Source: an uncultured Steroidobacter sp. (GTDB lineage: Bacteria; Pseudomonadota; Gammaproteobacteria; Steroidobacterales; Steroidobacteraceae). Taken from it: a stretch of DNA of 64,000 nt. This document shows, one piece after another, positions 7,317 to 14,640 of the stretch. The stretch spans positions 124,001-188,000 of the forward strand of contig CALLKK010000009.1 of NCBI GenBank assembly GCA_938008435.1, given 5' to 3'. The translations under genes and the position numbers were made by a program. Under the pieces are notes generated by a model. It did not search any database. It worked only from the letters and a program-made list of their open reading frames with translations, and was not told the DNA's origin. Each line of letters begins with the position of its first letter. Within the stretch, counting starts at the first letter, position 1.

Positions 7317-9188
7317 ATGTCGTCACGACCGCACTCGCTCACGAGCGCAGCCGACGCGGGCGCCATGCCGTTCGCGAGCTACGCGCAAGTCTTGAGAATG
7401 CTGATGCCGGCCGCCAGTCGGATCGGCTTCTACGACGCGCAGGGTAAGACGCTGTGGGTCAGCGACGGCGTGGAAGAACCCGAGTTCCGCATGCACCTGG
7501 ACGTGGTGCTGGGTCGCTTCGCGACGAGCCGCCCGGATCAAGAGCTGCGTCCCTACGGCGCGACGGAGCACTCGCAACCGATTTTCGTCTTTCCGGTGAG
7601 CGATGCAGCGCAGTTGATCGGCGCCGTCGGTCTCGTCTGCCGCGAGCTGCCCGCTACCGCTGCGTACCGCCGCCTCGAGCATGTCGAGCGCCTGCTCGCG
7701 CCCTTCATGCAGATTTTGACGCACGCGTGGCGCGCGACGCGCAAGCATGCGCCGACGCGAGCCGAGCGCTCAGAAGCGATCCCGCCGCTCACGCTTGCTC
7801 CTGCAGCCGACGCCTCGGCACCGCTGCCGGCCATGCTGCGCCGTAATCTCGTGCTCGCGACGCGCGCACTCGGTTGTTCGTTCGGTGCGCTCTTCGCTGC
7901 CGAGCGACCCTTCACATTGCATCATCGCGTGACGCCAGACGAATCCGATGTCGCGGTAACGGCCGCCATCGACAGCGTGCGCAACTCGGTGCTCAAGCAC
8001 GTGCGCGCGCGGCTGGAACCGGTCTTCGCCAATCAGCTCGCGAGCAGCACGTCGGGACGGCTGCCCTACAAGCTGCTGGCATTGCCGCTGCTCGCCGAAC
8101 CGCAGACGGTGGCGGCGGTGCTCGTGCTGTTCCGCGATATGAATGCCGCCGATTTCGATCAGAAGGATCTGGCGGCCATCGCACAGATCGGCGCGCAGAT
8201 TCCCGCCAGCGCGCTCAAAGAGCTCCTTGCCCCGCCCGCACAGCGTGCTCCCGTCGAGGAGCTGCGCACGGCGACCGGGCAGAGCGACGGAACGCCGCAC
8301 ACGCCGCGAACGGCGAACGCACCGTTCCGGCCGCCGCGCGAGCAACCGCCGGCCCTCGGCCTCGCCGCGCAATCGCAGCCGGCACCGGCAATGCAGCCGA
8401 GCAAAGTCGTGCGCTTCGCCGGCATGCGCAGCGATATGCCGATGTCCGAACGCGTGCGCCTCGCGCTCGCAAACGGCGCGTTCGATCTCTACGCGCAACG
8501 CATCGCACCGCTCAAGGACACGCAGCGCGCCGAGCGCTTCGAGGTCTTGGTACGCTTGAACGACGGCCACTCGCTGTACACGCCGCAGGCATTTTTCGCG
8601 GCGGCCGAAGCGCACGAGCTGTTGCCGGAGCTCGATCAGTGGGTGATCCGCGAGCTCATGACGACGCTCAAGCAGAAGGCATCGACGCTGCGCACCAAGT
8701 GCTGGGAGTTCGCCGTCAACGTGGCGGCGCAGACCTTGCTCACAGATGAGTTCACCGAGTACGTCATCGACGAGCTCAAGCACAGCGCGATTCCGCCCGG
8801 TCTGCTCGTCTTCGAGGTCGCCGAGCGCGACGCGATCGAGCATCAGTACTCGCTCTCGATTCTCGCGAACCGCCTGCACGGCGTCGGCTGCCGCATCGCG
8901 CTCGACAATTGCCGCGCCGGCTTGCGCACGTTCGACACGCTGCAGAAATGGCCGGTGAGCTGCTTCAAGATCGACGGTTCGCTCGTGCGCCATATCGTCA
9001 ACGACTGGCGCTACGAATCGCAGGTGCGCGCAATGGCGCAGATGGCCGCCGACATGGGGCTCGAAACGGTGGCCGAATGCGTCGAGACGGAACGCATCCG
9101 CGATAGCCTCCTGTCGATGCGCATCGATTACGCGCAGGGGTATCACTTCGGCCGTCCCGAGCCGCTCGCCGCGCTCTTCGCCGCCTGA
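7317..9188 (+). CDS. GAF-like plus EAL domain protein, EAL site degenerate
   Basis: A 623-residue cytosolic protein. Residues about 170-300 look like a GAF sensor, 315-385 are a Pro/Ala-rich linker, and 390-620 are an EAL (c-di-GMP phosphodiesterase) fold. Retained motifs are E409 in EVL (for EAL), FEVAE at 499-503, K551-I-D553 and ECVET at 587-591. The key loop DDFGTG is replaced by D530-N531-C-R-A-G, so the second metal-coordinating Asp and the FGTG loop are lost. EAL enzymes hydrolyse c-di-GMP. Loss of this Asp suggests an inactive domain, perhaps a c-di-GMP receptor or a protein-interaction module. GGGGAG precedes the ATG. There are no GGDEF or membrane segments. Confidence 0.85.
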   Translation: MSSRPHSLTSAADAGAMPFASYAQVLRMLMPAASRIGFYDAQGKTLWVSDGVEEPEFRMHLDVVLGRFATSRPDQELRPYGATEHSQPIFVFPVSDAAQLIGAVGLVCRELPATAAYRRLEHVERLLAPFMQILTHAWRATRKHAPTRAERSEAIPPLTLAPAADASAPLPAMLRRNLVLATRALGCSFGALFAAERPFTLHHRVTPDESDVAVTAAIDSVRNSVLKHVRARLEPVFANQLASSTSGRLPYKLLALPLLAEPQTVAAVLVLFRDMNAADFDQKDLAAIAQIGAQIPASALKELLAPPAQRAPVEELRTATGQSDGTPHTPRTANAPFRPPREQPPALGLAAQSQPAPAMQPSKVVRFAGMRSDMPMSERVRLALANGAFDLYAQRIAPLKDTQRAERFEVLVRLNDGHSLYTPQAFFAAAEAHELLPELDQWVIRELMTTLKQKASTLRTKCWEFAVNVAAQTLLTDEFTEYVIDELKHSAIPPGLLVFEVAERDAIEHQYSLSILANRLHGVGCRIALDNCRAGLRTFDTLQKWPVSCFKIDGSLVRHIVNDWRYESQVRAMAQMAADMGLETVAECVETERIRDSLLSMRIDYAQGYHFGRPEPLAALFAA

Positions 9189-9295
9189 CGGCCGACACGC
9201 CCGCCATCCGAATTGCCCACGCCGACACCTGCTGCACGTGTCGGCACGCCGGCCTGCCGAACGTCCTTGGGCCATCCACACCGATAGGAGGCCTT

Positions 9296-10039
9296 ATGGA
9301 CCTGCGCCGGGTTTCGTTGCCCAAAGTCGTCTCGCGCGAAGAATGGCTGCGCGCGCGTAAAGCGCTGCTCGCCAAGGAAAAGGAGCTCACACACCTGCGC
9401 GATGCGGTGAATGCCGAGCGCCGGCGCCTGCCCATCGTGAAGCTCGAGCAGGACTACGTCTTCGAAGGTCCGCAGGGCAGCGTTCGTCTTCTCGATCTAT
9501 TCGAAGGCCGCCGTCAGCTCTACGTGTATCACTTCATGTGGAACGACGCGCTCGATGCAGGCTGCCCGACGTGCACGGCTCTCGCCGACATGACCTTCAA
9601 CTCGATTCCCTAGCTTGCTCAGCTGGAGGAACGGGACATCACCTTCGTGTGCATCTCGCGCGCGCCGTACGAGAAAATCGCCGCCTACAAAGCCCATCGC
9701 GGCTGGCGCTTTCCGTTCTATTCGTCGGCCGGGACGACGTTTCACTACGACTTTCATGCGACGCTCGACGAATCGCGGCGACCGATCGAGTACAACTACC
9801 GCACCAAGGACGAGCTCCTGGCAGCCGGCTTTCGCGCCGAGTCGCTCAAAGGAGATTGGCCGGCGAACAGCGTGTTCCTGCGTGACGAAAAGCATGTCTA
9901 TCACGCGTACTCGGCGTATGCCCGCGGGCTCGATCTGCTCTTTACGCCGTACAACTTCCTGGATCTCACGCCCTACGGCCGACAGGAAGCGTGGGAGGAC
10001 TCGCCCGAAGGATGGCCCAAGCAGCGAAGATGCCGTTAG
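9296..10039 (+). pseudogene. DUF899 (thioredoxin-like) gene interrupted by one in-frame amber codon
   Basis: ATG 9296, after a strong AGGAGG, starts a DUF899 protein (VSREEWLRARKALLAKEKEL, later DYVFEGPQG and YHFMWNDALDAGCPTC). The frame hits TAG at 9611-9613 after 105 codons. Without any frameshift the same frame continues to 10039 with the expected family sequence (LAQLEERDITFVCISRAPYEKI, later VEYNYRTKDEL-like and GRGLDLLFTPYNFLDLTP). A single TCG-to-TAG change (Ser to stop) explains it. Either this is a recent pseudogene, a sequencing error, or an amber read-through. An internal ATG at 9647 could start the C-terminal part, but it would lack the Cys-containing region. Confidence 0.8.
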
Positions 10040-10048
10040 CTTCGAGGT

Positions 10049-10753
10049 TCAAGCCTGCAGCGCTTGCATGAACGCTTGCGCAAACTGCGGCCCCTTGCCT
10101 TCTTCCTCGTGCTTGAAATACACGTACACGTCGCTGCAGCCTTGCGTCGCGGCGCGAACCCGCTGCGCCCAGTCCACGATCTCATCGGGCGTGTAGCCCT
10201 CGTCGCGCAGGCGAAAGTAGGCATAGCTCGCCGTCACTTCGAGCGGCGTCCAAAGGCTCTCTTGGTCCGCCACGCACAACGCCAGATTACGCGCTCTGAG
10301 CCGTGCGTAGACCTCTTCGCACAACCATGAGCCGTGGCGAAACTCGAATGCCGCAACGACGCTCTCGGGCAAGCTCTCGAGAAACGCATCGAACACGAAC
10401 AGATCCTTCTTGAAGCTCGGCGGCAGCTGAAAGAGCAGCGCCCCGAGCTTGTCGCCGAGCTTTGCCGTCGTCTCGGTGAAATAGCGCAGCAACTCGCCAC
10501 ACTCCTTGAGCCTTGCATCGTGCGTGATGCGCTTGGGAGCTTTGAGCGAGAGCTTGTAACGCGGCGGCGTTTGTCGGTCCCAGCTCTGCAGGGTTTTCAG
10601 ATTCGGCAACCGGTAGTACGTGTAGTTGATCTCGACGGTCGGAAAATGCTGCGCGTAGTACGTGAGCATGTTCGCCGGCGCGATCGCTTCTGGATAGAAG
10701 CTCCCCTTCCACTCGGGATAGTTGTACCCGGATGTGCCGATCCAGAGGTTCAT
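10049..10753 (-). CDS. DUF72 (YecE-like) protein
   Basis: A 234-residue protein with the DUF72 TIM-barrel hallmarks: N-terminal WIGTSGYNYPEWKGSFYP, FPTVEINYTYYRLP, LSLKAPKRITHDARL, LLFQLPPSFKKD, FEFRHGSW and C-terminal VYVYFKHEEEGK. The family's biochemical function is not established. It lies 27 bp downstream of the MerR-TPR gene on the same strand and probably ends the ku operon. A longer paralogue is at 41043-42026. It converges with the broken DUF899 gene. Confidence 0.85.
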   Translation of the reverse strand: MNLWIGTSGYNYPEWKGSFYPEAIAPANMLTYYAQHFPTVEINYTYYRLPNLKTLQSWDRQTPPRYKLSLKAPKRITHDARLKECGELLRYFTETTAKLGDKLGALLFQLPPSFKKDLFVFDAFLESLPESVVAAFEFRHGSWLCEEVYARLRARNLALCVADQESLWTPLEVTASYAYFRLRDEGYTPDEIVDWAQRVRAATQGCSDVYVYFKHEEEGKGPQFAQAFMQALQA

Positions 10754-10780
10754 CGCAGATCCATGCGACGGCAGATGGCG

Positions 10781-11611
10781 CTAGGCGCGCTCGCCGCTCA
10801 GCCTGCGGTACTGGCCGAGATGCCGAATCGCATGCTGCGATTGACCGGCCGCCTCGTAAAGTCGCGCGAGGTTGTAATGACAGTCTGCCAGCGTCGGGTC
10901 TTCCTCGATGGCGGTCCGATACGCTGCGAGCGCTTCTTCCGTGCGGCCTGAGTCCTCGAGCAAGACGCCAAGATTGAAATACAGCACGGCATGCGGCCCG
11001 CAGGCGTTCAGACCACGGCGATAAACCTGCTCCGCCTCGCGCACTCGGCCGTGCTCGTGCAAGAGCCGCCCCCAATTGATCCACGCCGCTTCGTTGACCG
11101 GATCATCGGTCGTGGCACGCTCATACACTGCGCAAGCCGCACGCCAGTCGTTCTCCTCCAGCGCCAAGCCTCTTGCGAACCAGTCCTCGACGGGCGGCGC
11201 AGGCTTCGCTTCTTCCTGCCGACGCTCGACGACGCGCAACACCCCTTCCTCGACGCTCACATCGAAGCCGAGCACGTACTGCCCGTCGTCGACTTGAAAA
11301 TGTCCCCTGCCGTCGCGCACGACGACGCGATCGCCGACCGCGCTGATGCTGAGGCCGCTCAACGGCATCGTCTCGGGCAGACGCCGCCGCAAGTCCGCAA
11401 GCGAGCGATGAATGCGCTTCGGCGAGACGTTCGCCTCGATGAGCGTCCGTGCGGCGCGCAGCACGATCAGATCCTGAAAGGAAAAGCGATATTGCTGGCG
11501 CGGGCCGCGCGTCGGCGTGACGAATCCGCCCGTGACGAGACGCCGAATCGTGCTGCGCGACAGCCCCAAGACGCGTTCGACGTCGCGAACCGTGTAGCTA
11601 TGCGTGGGCAT
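10781..11611 (-). CDS. MerR-type HTH regulator fused to TPR repeats
   Basis: A 276-residue protein. Residues 5-75 form a MerR-like winged helix (YTVRDVERVLGLSRSTIRRLV, then GPRQQYRFSFQDLIVLRAA). A middle segment (about 76-135) may be an effector or dimerisation region. Residues about 140-270 contain TPR helices (AAWINWGRLLHEHGRVREAEQVYRRGL, split across repeats, and YFNLGVLLEDSGRTEEALAAYR). It presumably binds DNA and a protein partner. It sits 34 bp downstream of ku and 27 bp upstream of a DUF72 gene, so co-transcription is likely. Its targets are unknown; auto-regulation of the ku operon is a reasonable guess. Confidence 0.8.
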   Translation of the reverse strand: MPTHSYTVRDVERVLGLSRSTIRRLVTGGFVTPTRGPRQQYRFSFQDLIVLRAARTLIEANVSPKRIHRSLADLRRRLPETMPLSGLSISAVGDRVVVRDGRGHFQVDDGQYVLGFDVSVEEGVLRVVERRQEEAKPAPPVEDWFARGLALEENDWRAACAVYERATTDDPVNEAAWINWGRLLHEHGRVREAEQVYRRGLNACGPHAVLYFNLGVLLEDSGRTEEALAAYRTAIEEDPTLADCHYNLARLYEAAGQSQHAIRHLGQYRRLSGERA

Positions 11612-11645
11612 CGACCGCGATCGTGATCGTTCCCGACGGACGCGC

Positions 11646-12518
11646 TCAGCGCTTGCCTGCCTTGCGTGCCGTCTTCGCCGGCTGCTCGATGCGCTTCGGC
11701 GCCTTGCGCGGCCCGAGCCGTGCGGCGCCGGTACGCGCTTCTTGATTCTTCTGCAGACTGGCGCGTAACGCTTCCATGAGATCGATCACCTTGCCGCTCG
11801 GCTCCGGAGAAATCTCGGCGACGGATATCTCCTGACCTTCGATCTTCTTCTGGATCTCGGTTTCGATGCGTGCGCGCAACTCGTCGTGGTAGGCAGTCGG
11901 ATCGAAATGTTCGGCGGTCTGCTGATCGATGAGCTGCTGCGCGAGCTTGAGCTCCGCCGGCTTGACGTCCGCGCTCGGCACTTCGATCTCGCTCGGCGCG
12001 CGCACATCCGACGCAAAGTGCAGCTGCTGCATCGCAAGCACGTTGCCGATCGGCCGCAAGATCACCAAATACGACTTGCCACGCGCCGCCCAGCGCCCGA
12101 TCGCGCAGCGCTTGGATTCCTTGAGCGCCTCGGTGAAAAGCCCGTAAGGCTTCGCCGCGCCCTTATCCGGCGCGAGGTAATACGTCTTGTCGAAGTACAC
12201 AGGATCGATCGATTCGATCGGCACGAACTCCGCGATGTCGATCGAATGCGTGCCCGCCTCTTCGAGCGCCTTGATTTCCTCGGGCGTGAATTGCACGTAC
12301 TGATCCTTCGCGAACTCGTATCCCTTGACCATCTCGTCGCGTTCGACGACGACGCCCTCCTTGGCACAGATGTACTGCTGCTTGAGCCGCGACCCACAGC
12401 CCTTGTGCAGCAAGTTGAAAGAGATCGTGCTCGATGACTGCGTCGCGCTGTAAAGCTTGACCGGAATCGCAACGAGCCCAAAGGAAATCGTCAACGAGCC
12501 GATGGAACGTGCAGCCAT
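11646..12518 (-). CDS. ku: Non-homologous end joining protein Ku
   Basis: A 290-residue bacterial Ku: MAARSIGSLTISFGLVAIPVKLY start, the Ku core (FNLLHKGCGSRLKQQYIC, KGYEFAKDQYVQFTPEEIKAL, FVPIESIDPVYFDKTYYLAPDK), and a basic C-terminal tail (LGPRKAPKRIEQPAKTARKAGKR). Ku homodimers bind DNA double-strand ends and recruit LigD in two-component NHEJ. I chose ATG 12518 because it follows AAAGGTG and matches the family N-terminus; an ATG 14 codons upstream is in frame. No ligD is in the window. The lysine-rich tail is the part that in other bacteria stimulates ligase. Confidence 0.95.
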   Translation of the reverse strand: MAARSIGSLTISFGLVAIPVKLYSATQSSSTISFNLLHKGCGSRLKQQYICAKEGVVVERDEMVKGYEFAKDQYVQFTPEEIKALEEAGTHSIDIAEFVPIESIDPVYFDKTYYLAPDKGAAKPYGLFTEALKESKRCAIGRWAARGKSYLVILRPIGNVLAMQQLHFASDVRAPSEIEVPSADVKPAELKLAQQLIDQQTAEHFDPTAYHDELRARIETEIQKKIEGQEISVAEISPEPSGKVIDLMEALRASLQKNQEARTGAARLGPRKAPKRIEQPAKTARKAGKR

Positions 12519-12615
12519 AAAGCACCTTTGCGCAGCAGCGGGCCGGAAAACGCCGGACAACGGCCTATTACGCTAAAGACGAGCTAGCGAACGCTATTCC
12601 GACATGCACGTACAT

Positions 12616-12884
12616 CGGGCGCTGGCCACAAAAGGCTACGGGCTACGGGCTACGGTAAGAAGGTTGTGCACTGCGCGCTTTTTTCCTCCAGCCCCGAGCC
12701 TCCCGCCTCCAGCCGAAGAACGGGCGCTAGCCACAAAAGGCTACGGACTACGGGCTACAGGCGACGGCTTTTTCCTCCAGCCCCCAGCCTCTCGCCTCCA
12801 GAAAAGGACTACGGACGACAGGCTACGGCCAGAAGGTTGCGCAGTGTGCGTCTCTTCCTACCGCCTACAGCCTAGCGCTTACAG
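12616..12884. repeat. Heptad-repeat array B (same ~105-bp unit as array A, inverted)
   Basis: Two units begin at CGGGC 12616 and 12721, again 105 bp apart. They contain CTGGCCACAAAAG and CTAGCCACAAAAG tags, GGCTACG/GGCTACA heptads, CCTCCAG-type heptads and AAGAACGG. A GTTGCGCAGTGTGCG core follows. Read in reverse, array A gives the same order of blocks, so A and B are copies in opposite orientation. The right end runs into the alpha/beta-hydrolase stop codon (12879-12881). Bases 12519-12615 hold nothing recognisable beyond the ku promoter region. Confidence 0.85.
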
Positions 12885-13538
12885 CCTTGTGCTGATCCAC
12901 TCCGCCATCGCATCGAGCAACTCATCGCGCACCTCGGTGTCGGTGCGGCCGCTGCGCGCGGGCACATGGAACGAATGATCCGCATGTTCGGCGAGCACGA
13001 GCGTCGCGCGTTCGCCGAGGCGCTCGCTCAACGGTTGGAGCAAATCGAGCGATGCGAGCGCGTCGCGAGTTCCTTGCAGGAACAACATCGGAATCTGCAC
13101 CTCGAAGAGGTGTCGCGCGCGTTCGTCCGAGGGCTGCTTCGGCGGATGCAGCGGAAAGGCGAGAAAGACGAGTCCACGCACCTCGGGCAGCGGCTCGACT
13201 GCTTGCGCCTGCGATGTCATGCGTCCGCCGAACGAGCGCCCGCCGGCGAACAGAGGCAAATCAGGAGCAAGCCGCCGTGCTTCGGCCACGGCCGCGCGCA
13301 CCGCCGCATGACACAGAGCCGGCGCGTCCGGCCGCTTACGTCCCTGCTCCATGTACGGAAACTGATAGCGCAGGGTGGCGATACCACGCTGCATCAACCC
13401 TTCGGCGATCGTAGCCATCGACGCATGCTCCATGCCCGCGCCCGCGCCATGGGCAAAGACGAAACACGCACGAGCATTCGGTGGACGCATGAAGATACCC
13501 GAGACGTGAGTCCGATCGTCGATGCGGATGGAGAGCAT
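12879..13538 (-). CDS. Alpha/beta-fold hydrolase (KANL3/Tex30-like, dienelactone-hydrolase type)
   Basis: A 219-residue cytosolic hydrolase: strand and oxyanion region FVFAHGAGAGMEH, YQFPYMEQGRKRPD, nucleophile elbow GGRSFGGRM (Ser as nucleophile), LVFLAFPLHPP, an Asp-containing FLQGTRDALAS, and catalytic His in EHADHSFHV. This matches the small KANL3/Tex30-like hydrolase family; the substrate is unknown. The frame is open upstream into repeat sequence, but ATG 13538 is where homology starts. The last codons and the TAA stop (AGG CTG TAA) are made of array B heptads. Confidence 0.82.
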   Translation of the reverse strand: MLSIRIDDRTHVSGIFMRPPNARACFVFAHGAGAGMEHASMATIAEGLMQRGIATLRYQFPYMEQGRKRPDAPALCHAAVRAAVAEARRLAPDLPLFAGGRSFGGRMTSQAQAVEPLPEVRGLVFLAFPLHPPKQPSDERARHLFEVQIPMLFLQGTRDALASLDLLQPLSERLGERATLVLAEHADHSFHVPARSGRTDTEVRDELLDAMAEWISTRL

Positions 13539-14032
13539 AGTTAGGCTGTAGACTGTAGGCTCTAAGCTGTAGGAAGAATCGCTCCCCGCGTTCTTTATTC
13601 CTGGCCAGCAGCAAAGCCCAGCGTACAGCATCTCACTTGGGCTGGAAGACGGTGGACAGGAGGCCGGAGAAAGCCAGCGCGTGCCGCGCGCCTTTTCTTA
13701 ATTCTCGCCGTAGCCTGTAGCCCGTCGCCCGTAGCCCTTTCTTGGGCCGTACACTGTAGGCTCTGGGCTGTAGCAGGAAGCGCGCTCCGCGCGTTCTTTA
13801 TTTCTGGCCAGTAGCAGGGTCCAGCGTACAGCATCTCACTTGGGCTGGAAGACGGGGGACAGGAGTCCGGAGAAAGCCAGCGCGCGCCGCGCGCTTTTCT
13901 TAATTCTCGCCGTAGCCTGTAGCCCGTCGCCCGTAGCCCTTTCTTGGGCCGTACACTATAGGCTCTGCGCTGTAGCAAGAGGCGCGCTCCGCGCGTTCTT
14001 TTTCTGGCCACTAGCAGGGCCGATACTCCGCA
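13539..14032. repeat. Heptad-repeat array C with 2.3 copies of a ~203-bp tandem unit
   Basis: This fills the 512-bp space between two divergent genes. The GCGTTCTTT landmark recurs at 13588, 13791 and 13993, a period of about 203 bp. Each unit has TAGGCTG-type heptads, GGAAG or GCAAG, a GCGCGCTCCGCGCG palindrome, TTTCTGGCCAG, a TACAGCATCTCACTTGGGC block, GGAAGACGG/GGACAGGAG heptads, a GCGCGCCGCGCGC core and CGTAGCCTGTAGCCCGTCGC. The third copy is truncated near 14030, about 20 bp before the GFA gene. I see no gene inside. Confidence 0.85.
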
Positions 14033-14050
14033 CTCGCAAGGAGAACGATC

Positions 14051-14398
14051 ATGCGCTACAAAGGCAGCTGTCACTGCGGTCGAATCGCCTTTGAAGTGGA
14101 AGGAACGATCGATTCCGCGCTCGCGTGCAACTGTTCGATCTGTCAACGCAAGGGATCCTTGCTGTGGTTCGTGCCGCGTTCGCAGCTGCATCTCACCACG
14201 CCTGAGGAGAACTTGAGCACCTATCGCTTCAACAAGCACGTCATCGACCATTACTTTTGCGCGCACTGCGGCATCCATCCGTTCGCCCAAGGCGTCGGCA
14301 AAGACGGGCAAGCAGTGGCCGCTGTCAACCTGCGATGCCTTGAAGACTTCGACTTGGCATCCGTGCCGGTCACGCAATTCGACGGACGTTCCAGCTGA
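14051..14398 (+). CDS. GFA (CENP-V/GFA-domain) zinc-binding protein
   Basis: A 115-residue protein starting MRYKGSCHCGRIAFEVEG. The zinc-ligand cysteines of the GFA fold are visible: C7, C9, C26, C28, C31, C70 and C73 (CHCG, CNCSICQ, CAHCG). The family takes its name from an enzyme proposed to aid formation of S-hydroxymethylglutathione, but most small members have no proven substrate. AAGGAG precedes the ATG. It converges with the antiporter gene across array D. Confidence 0.88.
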   Translation: MRYKGSCHCGRIAFEVEGTIDSALACNCSICQRKGSLLWFVPRSQLHLTTPEENLSTYRFNKHVIDHYFCAHCGIHPFAQGVGKDGQAVAAVNLRCLEDFDLASVPVTQFDGRSS

Positions 14399-14401
14399 GT
14401 G

Positions 14402-14640
14402 TGAGGAAGCGCCCGCGGCGGTAGACGCCAGGCTGTACCGAAGCGCGCCCCGGGCGCTCTTGTTATCCGCCGGCACCCAGAACCCGGTGCCGTATCCGTT
14501 ACCGACGCGAAGCGCTGGCCGTAGCCCATCTTGGGAGGGAGGTGTGAGACTGGAGTCTGGAGCAAGACGCGCGCAGCGCGCGCCCTTCTGGCCGTAGCCT
14601 GTAGCCCGTAGCCCTTTTCTGGCCAGGGCCCAGTGCCCTA
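14402..14640. repeat. Heptad-repeat array D
   Basis: This lies between convergent genes. It has GGTAGACGCCAGGCTGTA heptads, a GCGCGCCCCGGGCGC core, GGAGTCTGGAGCAAGACG, a perfect GCGCGCAGCGCGCGC core near 14570, CCCTTCTGGCC, GTAGCCTGTAGCCCGTAGCC, TTTTCTGGCCAG and GGGCCCAGTGCCCTA. The final CTA is the antiporter's TAG stop codon read on the other strand (14638-14640). Confidence 0.85.

Noticed and set aside
9647..10039. A separate gene starting at the internal ATG after the amber codon
   Set aside because: The frame is the direct continuation of the DUF899 protein and lacks a ribosome binding site at 9647.
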